Of a stretch of 64,000 nucleotides of DNA, positions 42,373 to 51,161 are shown one piece after another. This DNA comes from Bacillus sp. SD088 (lineage in GTDB: Bacteria; Bacillota; Bacilli; Bacillales; Bacillaceae_C), in assembly GCF_017355205.1 (NCBI RefSeq), contig NZ_JADIJK010000001.1:1-64000 (forward strand), in the 5' to 3' direction. The translations under genes and the position numbers were made by a program. Under the pieces are notes generated by a model that saw nothing but the letters and a program-made list of their open reading frames with translations, ran no database searches and had not been told where the DNA came from. Every line of letters starts with the position of its first letter. Positions within the stretch are counted from its first letter, which is position 1.

Positions 42373-45300
42373 CTATTTTAATCCTTTATAAAAGGTTTCC
42401 ATGGCCATTTCGTTATAGTATTGGTAGTCGAAGGGGGCTGGTTGGAAGTCTGTTACTTGGTGCATGCCCTTTTCTAATCCTTCGACACTATTTTCAACAA
42501 GGAGGCCATATTTTCCATTGGCGAGCACGTTGCGATTAGCGACGATATCGGTTGCGATAATGGTCATTCCTAGGGTCATCGCTTCCAGTAGCACCATAGG
42601 CTGCCCTTCATAATGGGAGGATAAAATAAAGGCATCGCATTTTTTCATTAAAGTAAAGGGATTTTCCACTTGCCCTAATAGGTAGACGGCATTCACGACG
42701 CCCAGTTCGTCTATTAGTTTTTGCAAATCCTTTTTTAAAGCTCCCTCCCCCATGATGTATAACGTACTTTTAGGGGATTGCTTATGAAATCGGGCGAAGG
42801 CTTGAATCAGTTGATCTTGCCCTTTTTCCGGGGATAGTCGCCCCATATGGACAAAATTGATTTTTTCCGTATCTGGTTCAGGTATATAGCGGCCGTCCAC
42901 TACAAAACCAAATTCTGTTTTTACCCTTAAAGCCTTGCGATTCACCCAGCCTAGTTCACGATCATCTATCAAGATATGGGCAGATCGCCCTTTTTGCGTA
43001 ATGGCTTCACGATCCACTTTGACCGTTTTTCCATTATATGCTTGAAAATCGGCAACCCTTTTAGCTCCTTCTAACCCATATGGTTTGGACCAAATTGCTC
43101 GGTTCCCATCCAACCTCAATTCCGCTACTTGAGATACTTCCCGCTCTCGAATCAATGTAGGACGAGTGATTTTTTCAAAGGCGCGTCCATCCAACCAGCC
43201 CACTTTTTTCTCATCTTTGTAAAACAAGTAAAAACGGCCTGCCCTTGTTTCAATCATAGCGCGAATGGTAACTACCTCACCTTCCAACCATTTCGCAGGT
43301 CCCATCGCTTCTGCTTTCCAATGCGGATAGGCGTGAGTCCAAATTAGATGCTCTCCCGGTTTGGCAATATAAGCAAAAACAGGTTTGACAATTTTTGCTT
43401 CCTTTAAGGCACGATTTTGTAGGTTTCGTACGATTTCTCGATTTTGCTGTTCATTTCTTGCCTTTAATAACCTTCTTTTCGCAGTAATTTGTGCTTTTTC
43501 AATCGCAGTTTGTCCTTCCGTCAGACTACAGGATGTGAATACATGTAATGCTTTTTGATCAATCCAACCGATTGTGATCCCATTCACAGCAATTTGGCAA
43601 TAAGTTCCGTGCTGTGTTTTCGCCTCTTGATCAATCTCAACAAGTAATCCTTGATAATCCGCACTACCTGACACTCGCTCACATCCAGACACTTGGTAAG
43701 GCTTCGACCAAATCTGATTTCCTTTTGGGCTGGTCACTTTACCGATCTGATTGACCTCTTTTTCTTGTAAAATGGTATCTGCCATAAATTCAATCGAATC
43801 AGCTTTTACCCAACCAATGACTTGGTGTTGATCGTGACACTTATAATACATATGCGTATCATCTATTACTTTTCTAGATATGGAAACTTCTTTGTCTTCT
43901 CCCTGCGAGAACAACTTGGCTTCTTTACGAAAAGGCAGGGTGTTCCAAACTTGGCTGCCCTTTTTTAAAATAGCTCGTGCCTTAAAATTTTCTACTGTCC
44001 CTTCTTCTTTGACTTCTTCCTCAAGGTCGTCCCCTAGGATTCTTTCAGCATGAAGCGAATTCATAACATAATCAAATTTTTCATCATCCGCATATTTAAG
44101 TAAGTTTTTTCGATTCACTTCCATATTCACTTTCGAAACGCCGACAATTTTATCAAATTGATCATAGACTGAAAATAATCCGCGTAAATTAATCCGATGT
44201 GGTCTTTTTCCATGTACATTTCTCTCACTATCCGCCCATAAATCGCTATGCATGAAACATATCTTCTGTTTCGCTTCAGCGGGCAATAAATATTTAGCCC
44301 AATATAAGCTGTACCCACTGAAATCGATCACATAATCAAATTGCGCTTTTCCAAACAAACGGCGATGTTCTCTCACAAAGGCTTGCTCTGGGAATAAGCG
44401 ATTGGCCAAAAGTCCGTTTTTCCCACGATTATGAACAAGCTTATCCTGATACACTTCAAAAAACGTGTACACAGGTAAACCTGGTTTAAAAAGCATCCGC
44501 ACGTTCGGATGAACCTTTTTTATATTATTCAATGTCTCTGAGGACTGTGGTGCCGCTGTGAAGCATGTTACATCATAGCGATCATAATCGATATTATTCA
44601 TCAAATTCAGGAAAGATGAAGTGATCCCATTATTTCGCATGCCGCCTGGATAAATAAGGATCTTTTCCTTTTTCGTCTGAAGATCGGTGATAGTATTCAA
44701 TTTTCCCTTTTTTTGAAAAATATAGGAAACAACCCGCTCTGTCACTTGCCCATCATCATGACCCGTAAACCGCTGTTTCGCTTTTTCATATTTTTCTTGA
44801 AAGGAAGTTTGAATGGTCTCGATATTTTCAATCGCTTCTGCCAGTTCTCTTATATTAAAAAGCAATGGCCCCGGTAGTTCGTCCTGATGTATATATTGCC
44901 CACGCTCCTCGTTATACACATCTAAATCCCAAGTGTAAAAAAGAATCGGCTTATTGGTTACAAGATAATCAAAGAAAATACTCGAATAATCGGTTATTAA
45001 TAGATCTACAGCCGCAAGCAGTTCATTCGTTTCGAAATAATCGGGAATGAGGCGATCTTGGATTTCCGGATATTTCACAGCCTTTTTATATATGAAAGGA
45101 TGAACTTTAATCAGAAAATTGTATTGATCACCGACTCTTTTCACTAACGTTTGAATATCGGCATGAATCTGAAGCACATCATCATTGACCTTGCCGACAT
45201 CCGTCCCTTTCCATGTCGGTGCGTATAACACGGTCTGCTTCCCACTATCAAGTGTTAATCCGATCTCACGTAACTGTTCACACACAGCCTGCGGGTTTCC

Positions 45301-45939
45301 ATTTACTGTAAAATCGATTCTAGGGTATCCCTCTTCCATAATCTCACCTGTATATAAACCATCTAACTTATAACTATCCATGAAAATTTTAGTTGTATGA
45401 GGATTTGGACTTAATATGTAATCTGTGCTCAAAAAATTCCGCACGACATTTTGCGAATTTGAAGGATCCCCTGGAATATCATAGCCCATCCTTTTTAAGG
45501 GTGTTCCGTGCCATGTGTTCACATAAATCTGACCCTTTTTCGAGAGATAATAAGAAGGGAAGGTAGAATTATTCACCAAATAAGCGCAAGTAGCCAAAGC
45601 CTGTAGATAGGCGCGCGAATGGCGCTTCACAAACTTCACATTCGGATAAGATCTAAATCTTGCCATCACTAGCTCAAGAGCTTCCACATTTTCAATCGAC
45701 CATATATGAGTATAGTTCTGAAAGTCTGGGTGCTCGAGCATAAAACGAAACATTGCATATGGACTATCCGTCATACTATTTCCATCACGACTCTCATATA
45801 AAATCGTATTTTCCTTAATCGGCATCTTCTCATAAAAATACGCATACTGATTCACCCGCCGATGATTTCCCTTAAGCAGAAAATTCGTCATCGGATTCAG
45901 CAAATAATTGACTTTTCGCTTCAGAACCTTTTTATTCAA
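42373..45939 (-). CDS. Polyol-phosphate polymerase fused to a GT4 enzyme split by four GW modules
   Basis: A 1188-residue protein. Residues 1-412 are a TagF-type CDP-glycerol glycerophosphotransferase domain (NTWHGTP 141-147, YAPTWKG near 239, LLITDYSSIFFDY 313-325, DELPGP 353-358). Residues 425-640 look like the N-lobe of a GT-B glycosyltransferase, and 1020-1188 like its C-lobe (MGRLSPEKG, MGEGALKKDL, E-x7-E in EGQPMVLLEAM). Between the lobes lie four GW/SH3-like wall-binding modules (about 650-720, 733-800, 852-926, 935-1006), each ending in GW plus V, I or L (709, 791, 914, 997), with a helical linker at 810-850. It probably extends and glycosylates a teichoic-type polymer. The start is TTG with a distant GGGGG site, so the N-terminus is uncertain. 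Confidence 0.85.
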   Translation of the reverse strand: MNKKVLKRKVNYLLNPMTNFLLKGNHRRVNQYAYFYEKMPIKENTILYESRDGNSMTDSPYAMFRFMLEHPDFQNYTHIWSIENVEALELVMARFRSYPNVKFVKRHSRAYLQALATCAYLVNNSTFPSYYLSKKGQIYVNTWHGTPLKRMGYDIPGDPSNSQNVVRNFLSTDYILSPNPHTTKIFMDSYKLDGLYTGEIMEEGYPRIDFTVNGNPQAVCEQLREIGLTLDSGKQTVLYAPTWKGTDVGKVNDDVLQIHADIQTLVKRVGDQYNFLIKVHPFIYKKAVKYPEIQDRLIPDYFETNELLAAVDLLITDYSSIFFDYLVTNKPILFYTWDLDVYNEERGQYIHQDELPGPLLFNIRELAEAIENIETIQTSFQEKYEKAKQRFTGHDDGQVTERVVSYIFQKKGKLNTITDLQTKKEKILIYPGGMRNNGITSSFLNLMNNIDYDRYDVTCFTAAPQSSETLNNIKKVHPNVRMLFKPGLPVYTFFEVYQDKLVHNRGKNGLLANRLFPEQAFVREHRRLFGKAQFDYVIDFSGYSLYWAKYLLPAEAKQKICFMHSDLWADSERNVHGKRPHRINLRGLFSVYDQFDKIVGVSKVNMEVNRKNLLKYADDEKFDYVMNSLHAERILGDDLEEEVKEEGTVENFKARAILKKGSQVWNTLPFRKEAKLFSQGEDKEVSISRKVIDDTHMYYKCHDQHQVIGWVKADSIEFMADTILQEKEVNQIGKVTSPKGNQIWSKPYQVSGCERVSGSADYQGLLVEIDQEAKTQHGTYCQIAVNGITIGWIDQKALHVFTSCSLTEGQTAIEKAQITAKRRLLKARNEQQNREIVRNLQNRALKEAKIVKPVFAYIAKPGEHLIWTHAYPHWKAEAMGPAKWLEGEVVTIRAMIETRAGRFYLFYKDEKKVGWLDGRAFEKITRPTLIREREVSQVAELRLDGNRAIWSKPYGLEGAKRVADFQAYNGKTVKVDREAITQKGRSAHILIDDRELGWVNRKALRVKTEFGFVVDGRYIPEPDTEKINFVHMGRLSPEKGQDQLIQAFARFHKQSPKSTLYIMGEGALKKDLQKLIDELGVVNAVYLLGQVENPFTLMKKCDAFILSSHYEGQPMVLLEAMTLGMTIIATDIVANRNVLANGKYGLLVENSVEGLEKGMHQVTDFQPAPFDYQYYNEMAMETFYKGLK

Positions 45940-45988
45940 AATCTATTGATACCCCCAATCGTCGAAATTTGGGAAACTTTCCATTTCC

Positions 45989-46014
45989 CGGGCAATATTT
46001 GCAAAATATTCCCG
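45989..46014. repeat. Inverted repeat in divergent spacer
   Basis: CGGG (45989-45992) and AATATTT (45994-46000) pair with AAATATT (46004-46010) and CCCG (46011-46014). It lies in the 243-bp spacer between the divergent TagF/GT4 fusion and Rpn-like genes and may be an operator or a leader hairpin. A GTGCCTGACAC stretch follows near 46052; the rest of the spacer shows no gene. Confidence 0.4.
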
Positions 46015-46182
46015 ATCACAGTATGCCCCAATTCTCCAATAAATATAATGGTGCCTGACACGCCCCGAATTTTGTCGAAAAAAGACAAAAAGGAACCCTC
46101 GTTCTCTAAATTGTTGTGTGTTATTCTTTTTATAGGAATTACTTCCTAGTCAGGCCTCATTTATGGTAAAGGCTGTGATAAG

Positions 46183-47388
46183 ATGGTATTCACAAATAAA
46201 AGGCAAACGATTTCATCTTTCATGATTAAGGAGGAACGAAATAACTACCTCAAGAGAAAACAATCCCTCAAGACAAATTCTCCAACAAAATTATTGAAAA
46301 GAATTCCGCTCGAGCGCTTAATGGATTTGAAGGTGGATTATGCTTTTAAGCAATTATTTGGAAATGACCGAAATAAAGTCATTACGATTAAATTCCTTAA
46401 CGCTATTTTACAAAAAACCAATAGGAATCAGATTGTAGATATTACCTTTCAAAATACAGAATCAAGCAGAGAATATAAGGATGATAAAGAGTCAAGATTG
46501 GATTTATTAGCTGTAACGAATGCAGATGAATGGATTAACATTGAAATTCAATTTACAAACAAGTTTGATATGATTAAACGCTCTATTTACTATTGGTCTG
46601 ATGTGTATAAGACTCCCTTGATGAAAAGTATGAATTATAAACAATTAAGACCTGTTATTGCCATAAACATTCTTAATTTCAATCTTTTTTCTGAAACGGA
46701 GCGCTTTCACACATCTTACCATTTATACGAAGATGAAGACCGATTTCAATTGACTGATGTGTTGGAATTCCATTTCCTTGAAATGGGGAAGTTACTTAAA
46801 GATTGGAAAGATGATAAACTAGACCCATGGAATGATATTTTAGCAAGATGGCTTTTAATGCTTGGTGTGGTCGATCATAGAAACGGGAAACAGTATGATG
46901 ATATTTTTGCAGAATTGGAGGAGATTTCCATGGAAGATGAATCATTACGCACAGCCTTTGAAGATTGGGAAAAATTAAGTCTAAACCAAGAACAGTACAT
47001 TGCCTATACCTCCAGAATGAAACGAATTATCGATGACGAATCCTTCCGACAAGATATGGAGTCGATGGCTGAGGAGATTGAACTTGGAAAAAAAGAAGTT
47101 GAACAGAGAAGGAAAGATTTGGAACGAGGAAGAAATGAATTTGAACAAAACAAAAGGGAGTTAGAGCAAGACAAAAAGAGGGTTGTGCAAGAAAAATCCG
47201 ATCTTGCAAAGATCAAAAAGGAATTTACCCAGAAAGCTGAAGAAGTGGCTCGTAAGGAAAAAGAGGCTAAACAAAAAATAGAGGCCGTTGCCCGGAAGCT
47301 ATTAAAAAATAATCTGGAAATAGATTTGATTGTTGAATCTACAGGTCTCACGAAAGACCATATCATGGAACTGAAAAAAGAGCTTTGA
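46183..47388 (+). CDS. Rpn/PD-(D/E)XK nuclease-family putative transposase
   Basis: Positions follow the longest frame (401 residues). The family start MDLKVDYAFKQLFGNDRNK is at 47-65. The restriction-like active site is D107 (SRLDLLAV) with E121-I-Q123 (NIEIQ). A long charged coiled coil (about 290-375) and a short C-terminal helix-turn (LIVESTGLTKDHIMELKKEL) follow. Proteins of this kind (Rpn, PF12784-like) cut DNA and promote recombination, and often occur in multiple copies. The true start is unclear: AAGGAGG at 46228-46234 is followed by no ATG/GTG/TTG in frame, which suggests a small 5' frameshift or a start near 46293. Confidence 0.78.
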   Translation: MVFTNKRQTISSFMIKEERNNYLKRKQSLKTNSPTKLLKRIPLERLMDLKVDYAFKQLFGNDRNKVITIKFLNAILQKTNRNQIVDITFQNTESSREYKDDKESRLDLLAVTNADEWINIEIQFTNKFDMIKRSIYYWSDVYKTPLMKSMNYKQLRPVIAINILNFNLFSETERFHTSYHLYEDEDRFQLTDVLEFHFLEMGKLLKDWKDDKLDPWNDILARWLLMLGVVDHRNGKQYDDIFAELEEISMEDESLRTAFEDWEKLSLNQEQYIAYTSRMKRIIDDESFRQDMESMAEEIELGKKEVEQRRKDLERGRNEFEQNKRELEQDKKRVVQEKSDLAKIKKEFTQKAEEVARKEKEAKQKIEAVARKLLKNNLEIDLIVESTGLTKDHIMELKKEL

Positions 47389-47396
47389 TAAATACA

Positions 47397-47432
47397 ATAG
47401 CCAAAGCGTTCTGAACTGCCTTGGCTATTTTT
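47397..47432 (+). terminator. Terminator of the Rpn-like gene
   Basis: AATAGCCAA (47396-47404) pairs with TTGGCTATT (47421-47429), with inner GC pairing, then TTTTCC. Strong and correctly placed. Confidence 0.8.
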
Positions 47433-47760
47433 TCCTTCTCCTTGATAGCAAACCAATCATAATAAAGAGGATGATCGGGAGCACAACCCACCAGAATTTC
47501 TTCATATAATATTTGACCTCTATGTTCCCTGGAATTTTCGTCTGTATTTTCCCGTCTGTGGAGGTCATTTGAATTTCCCAATTGCTACGTGATTTTTCTG
47601 TTTCTTCAGGTCGAACCATTCATATGGATTATCGTTTTTCATTTCCTCCACAAGCTTTTTCAAATTTTCCAATCCCAAATAAGGCATTTTTTCGTTGCAC
47701 AGGTATTCCACGATGCTTTAATGCCCCCACTTTACCAGCGAAACGATCCATAACCCTTCC
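47425..47760 (-). other. Possible gene remnants with a C-terminal membrane anchor
   Basis: A minus-strand frame ending at 47425 closes with KFWWVVLPIILFIMIGLL and a SRRRKK tail, the form of a C-terminal membrane anchor, but it has no convincing start or ribosome site; two short overlapping frames upstream (starting near 47690 and 47753) also look protein-like (LENLKKLVEEMKND). This may be the decayed end of one gene. I cannot name the family. Confidence 0.35.
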
Positions 47761-47769
47761 GTTCCCTTC

Positions 47770-47789
47770 TTAATCAAACGTTTGATTAA
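47770..47789. promoter_or_regulatory. Perfect 20-bp (22-bp extended) palindrome, TetR-operator-like
   Basis: TTAATCAAACGTTTGATTAA is fully self-complementary, extending one base on each side. It is nearly identical to the site at 39034-39053. It lies between the remnants at 47425-47760 and the EAL pseudogene, so the gene it served may have been lost. Confidence 0.6.
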
Positions 47790-47879
47790 GATCCTAAAAA
47801 TAGCACACCGACAGCTTTTTCCTTTTTTGAACTATGGAACATTCGTACTTTGGATTCGATATCCGAAGCCCCCTGAAAA

Positions 47880-47908
47880 GAGCACTTTACAGATTACGTA
47901 AAGTGCTC
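47880..47908 (-). terminator. Hairpin after the EAL pseudogene
   Basis: GAGCACTTTAC (47880-47890) pairs perfectly with GTAAAGTGCTC (47898-47908), 11 bp. It lies 10 bp past the pseudogene stop. On the minus strand it is followed by TTTTCAGG. Confidence 0.65.
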
Positions 47909-47917
47909 ACTTTAATG

Positions 47918-48480
47918 TTATCCTGAATTTTTCAGACGTTCTTCAAAATCTACATTCGACAGAGGTTTACTAAGGTAATAGCCTTGTCCAATCTTACAAC
48001 CATCCTTACGAAGAGTGGCCATTTGTTCTTTCGTTTCAATACCTTCAGCAATGACGTTTAATCCTAGTTTTTGCGCCAATGTTAAGACGGCTTTCACGAT
48101 GGCTTTGCTCTGCTGATTTTAAGCGATATCTTCTATAAAAGAAGCATCAACTTTTAATGTATCTACAGGAAGATGCTTTATATAACTAAATGAACTATAG
48201 CCTGTTCCAAAGTCATCGATCGAAATTTACACACCCAATTCTCTGATCTCTTGCAGCACTTTGGAAGGCCCGCTCGTTATCGGCAAATACACTTTCTGTT
48301 ACTTCCAGTTCAAGCCATTTTGGATCTAAACCTGTTTCATGTAAAATTTGCGTAACTTTATCGACGAAATCAATATCATCCAATTGCCTGCCATCGGGAT
48401 AAATTTATTAGCTATTAGGGGCAATACGTCCCAGTTCTGGGTGGATCCATCTAACAAAAGCTACCATGCGAGATTGGGTC
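47918..48480 (-). pseudogene. Decayed EAL-domain (cyclic-di-GMP phosphodiesterase) gene
   Basis: Fragments of an EAL domain can be read in order in several minus-strand frames: RWIHPELGRIAPN near 48430, DDIDFVDKVTQILHETGLDP and WLELEVTESVF near 48300-48390, then [20 protein letters not shown] near 48150-48210, KAIVKAVLTLAQKLGLNVIA and EGIETKEQMATL near 48010-48100, and SNVDFEERLKNSG before TAA at 47918. Between them are stop codons, frameshifts and a deletion after RIAPN, and the segment around [10 protein letters not shown] is damaged. The N-terminal part is gone; array 7 starts where the gene is cut. The intact ancestor would have degraded c-di-GMP. Confidence 0.85.
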
Positions 48481-48489
48481 TCCTTTTAG

Positions 48490-48645
48490 AAATATAGGGT
48501 TCAGAATGGAAATGGGTCCATAGACGATTTATGGGTTCCTTCAGAGATAGTATGGGCTTTCTGAACAAGTTATGGGCTTCTTTATGTACTGAATGGGCTC
48601 CTTTGCTCAATAAATGAGGTTCTTAATAGAATTATGGGTTTAACA
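48490..48645. repeat. Periodic CCCATT-core array, copy 7 (reverse orientation)
   Basis: Plus-strand cores (ATGGG or variant) at 48494 (weak), 48512, 48531, 48552, 48572, 48593, 48614 and 48634, steps 18-21 bp, usually followed by TTCCT/CTTTC/CTTCTT. It lies between the truncated end of the EAL pseudogene and the terminator at 48648. Confidence 0.85.
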
Positions 48646-48647
48646 AT

Positions 48648-48673
48648 AAAAAAAGCCCTCTCCAAGGCTTTTT
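48648..48673 (-). terminator. Terminator of the TagB-like gene
   Basis: AAAAAAAGCC (48648-48657) pairs with GGCTTTTT (48666-48673); on the minus strand the stem ends in GGGCTTTTTTTATTG. It overlaps the stop codon region of the TagB-like gene. Confidence 0.75.
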
Positions 48674-49827
48674 CATCCAAATATATGTTGGGCGATTCGC
48701 TTTGCTGAGTGGCCGTCTTGATGATCGAAGAAACGATTGCGGAATTGAGCGATGTCATCCTTTGTCTCATCTTGGTTCTGAATAAGCTGAATTAACGTTA
48801 CCGTGTCTGCCGCCATCGGACCTGGGATCATATCTTCATAGGAATAATAAAAATCACGACTGCGGATGTACTCCTCCAAATCATAAGGATAAAAAATCAT
48901 CGGGCGCCCAAGTAAGCTATAGTCAAAGAAAACGGTCGAGTAGTCCGTAATAAGTAAATCGGATAAGGCGAGGAGTTCCTGAATGGAAAATGCATCTTTT
49001 ACGTGGTAGGCGAAGCCTTCCCCTTCTAATACAAATTCGCCACGCATATAAGGATGAAGACGAACCAGCAAAGCGTGTGTCTTCCCTAGCGCTTTCTTCA
49101 TCTTCTCAACATCAAAAGGCATCCGAAAGTCTGCTTTTGCATGACTTTTCCCTCTAAAGGTAGGGGCATATAAAATGAGCTTTTTCCCCTTTATCCCAGG
49201 GTAAACCTGTTCAAAATTCGCCTGTAAATCCTCGATCATTTCCTTTGCATAAAAATAATCAGTCCGCGGGATTCCGAGAGGGTATATATTTTCCGTTGGC
49301 ATATTAAAGGCCTCCGCAAAATAAGGGACCACTTCTCTGGAACTCACATAAGCTTTTGTGTAATTCCCATGAATGGCAACATGTTTTAAATACTCGGGAC
49401 TAGGGCCAAATGGTTTTCCTACCGTACTTAAGCCGAACTTCTTTAATGCTCCCGCACTATGCCATAATTGAATGATATCGACTCCTTTTCGCGGTTTAAT
49501 CACATAAATCGGAAAATAAAAATCATCAATAATAAAATAACGGGACGTGGCAAGATGAAAGATCGCATGAATCATATGGAAAATGTACAGTAGCTTTCCA
49601 AACACAGTCCCATCCATTTTTTTAAAAAGATAGTGTGGCTTATATTCAGGATAGCTTTCCCGCATCTCTTTATGGATATAAGCCAAATTGTCCTGAAGTT
49701 GATTTGCTCTGTAAGAGGCAAACGTCACTTTATGTGAATCTATTCGAAAACATAGGCAGAACACACTATAAAAGGTTCTTAATATATATTTTACAACAAT
49801 TGTAGGTACTAGCTTGAGAAAACTCAT
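48673..49827 (-). CDS. TagB/TagF-type CDP-glycerol glycerophosphotransferase
   Basis: A 384-residue peripheral membrane enzyme. The N-terminal hydrophobic stretch (about 5-25) is followed by the Glyphos_transf domain: IIQLWHSAGALKKFG, YAPTFRGKSH, VRLHPYMRG, LLITDYSTVFFDY and IPGPMAAD. QLWHSAGA plus GKPFGPSP resembles the shorter TagB-like group that adds the first glycerol phosphate or short chains. GAGAGGTAGG precedes the ATG at 49827. It is the last gene of the minus-strand cluster 48.7-52.6 kb with a second transferase, an SDR and TarI. Confidence 0.88.
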   Translation of the reverse strand: MSFLKLVPTIVVKYILRTFYSVFCLCFRIDSHKVTFASYRANQLQDNLAYIHKEMRESYPEYKPHYLFKKMDGTVFGKLLYIFHMIHAIFHLATSRYFIIDDFYFPIYVIKPRKGVDIIQLWHSAGALKKFGLSTVGKPFGPSPEYLKHVAIHGNYTKAYVSSREVVPYFAEAFNMPTENIYPLGIPRTDYFYAKEMIEDLQANFEQVYPGIKGKKLILYAPTFRGKSHAKADFRMPFDVEKMKKALGKTHALLVRLHPYMRGEFVLEGEGFAYHVKDAFSIQELLALSDLLITDYSTVFFDYSLLGRPMIFYPYDLEEYIRSRDFYYSYEDMIPGPMAADTVTLIQLIQNQDETKDDIAQFRNRFFDHQDGHSAKRIAQHIFG

Positions 49828-49857
49828 ACACGGCCTACCTCTCACCTTATATTTTCG

Positions 49858-51126
49858 TCACCGTAATAAATGCTCCATGATATACCGAACCTGCTTTTGC
49901 AATACTTCTCCCTGATTTTCCTTTGCATAGAAAATATTGAGCACTCGGTCACGCTCTTCCGCATAACAAGTCGGATCCTCCATCGCCCCCTCTAATTCCT
50001 TTAGTAAATGCGAAAAATCATTTACTTTTGGACCTGGGGTCACATCAAAATAATTAAAATACATCTCATTTGATTTTTGTAAATATACATTGAGATCATA
50101 ACTATAAAATAGCACCGGGCGATCTAGTAATAGATAATCCGTATAACAGCTCGAATAATCTGTTAACAAAATATCCGTATATTTTAATAAAAGCTGTGGA
50201 TCATAATCCTCTTCACTAATATCAATAATATTTTCATAGATACTTGGCACTTGACCACTACTATACATATGTCGTTTCACTAAAAATATATATCCCTTTT
50301 CAGCACATAATTGATTTAATTTCTGAAAATCAAATACAAGATTAATATCTGTCTCTAACTTCCCAAAATTTCGGTGTGTTGGCATATACATAATTACTTT
50401 TTGCCGTCGAATCCATTCGGGGATTAGTAAATCCTCTTGCGTTTCCTTGAAAAACACATCATTTCGCACTTGTCCCATTTGAATGACATGGCTTTCCGGT
50501 ACCAAAAAGGTTTCCGGATAATAGGAAGAGACGGCATTACTTGTTGATACGACATAATTGGTTTTTGCTTGGTTCGTTTTTACCACAAAGCTTCCGAAAT
50601 AACGCTTAAGCCAACTTTTTTCATGAAGAATTTTATAGGAAAAAGTTTTTTTATTAGCCCCCCATACCTTTTTCAACCCTACACCATGCCATGTATTATA
50701 CGAAATGGCTCCTCCTAAGAAAGGCTTACTAAAATCGTCATTTATCGAATGAGAATGAATCACCAATTTTGCTCGCAATTGATAATAGATCCCTTTAGGG
50801 GAGTTGTGTTTGTACGCTTGATAGCCTTGTTTTGTTAATTGCGTCACAACCTGATCACTTTTTGAAATCCAGACACAATTTAACTGTGGATCTTTCGCTA
50901 TTTCTAAAAATAAATATTTTGTATTCCCTCTAAATCCTTTTCCATTTTCTCCACCAAATACAACAAGATTACGCTTTTTGGGGACAGCTTTAGAAAAGGC
51001 GTGGATAGAAACTACTAATGTTCGTTTTGCAAGTAATTTCGCCTTTTTTAATAGTTTATGATTGGCTGATAACAAGATTAAGAGCAAAAGAATTATCTGT
51101 ATAATGTCGATTAGTTTTCCATTCAT
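49858..51126 (-). CDS. CDP-polyol phosphotransferase (TagF/TarL/TarK-like)
   Basis: A 422-residue protein with an N-terminal membrane helix (about 8-22) and a polyol-phosphate transferase domain: NTWHGVGLKKVWG with the catalytic-type His, MYMPTHRNFGK, VKRHMYSSG, LLTDYSSCYTDYLL and TPGPKVND. The MYMPTHR block in place of YAPTWR, and its place next to tarI and the SDR, hint at ribitol phosphate or another CDP-polyol as donor, but this is inference. The gap to the TagB-like gene is 30 bp and to the SDR gene 35 bp. Confidence 0.85.
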   Translation of the reverse strand: MNGKLIDIIQIILLLLILLSANHKLLKKAKLLAKRTLVVSIHAFSKAVPKKRNLVVFGGENGKGFRGNTKYLFLEIAKDPQLNCVWISKSDQVVTQLTKQGYQAYKHNSPKGIYYQLRAKLVIHSHSINDDFSKPFLGGAISYNTWHGVGLKKVWGANKKTFSYKILHEKSWLKRYFGSFVVKTNQAKTNYVVSTSNAVSSYYPETFLVPESHVIQMGQVRNDVFFKETQEDLLIPEWIRRQKVIMYMPTHRNFGKLETDINLVFDFQKLNQLCAEKGYIFLVKRHMYSSGQVPSIYENIIDISEEDYDPQLLLKYTDILLTDYSSCYTDYLLLDRPVLFYSYDLNVYLQKSNEMYFNYFDVTPGPKVNDFSHLLKELEGAMEDPTCYAEERDRVLNIFYAKENQGEVLQKQVRYIMEHLLR

Positions 51127-51161
51127 GCTTTACCGCCTCAACAATTGATGTCATTTTATTC

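Noticed and set aside
46183-47388. Insertion sequence carrying the Rpn-like gene
   Set aside because: No terminal inverted repeats or target duplications could be found around the gene; Rpn proteins are usually not in classical IS elements.
47363-47581. Minus-strand 72-codon frame overlapping the Rpn-gene terminator
   Set aside because: Overlaps the Rpn gene's end and its terminator, without a ribosome site; the other frame at 47425-47619 is the better remnant.
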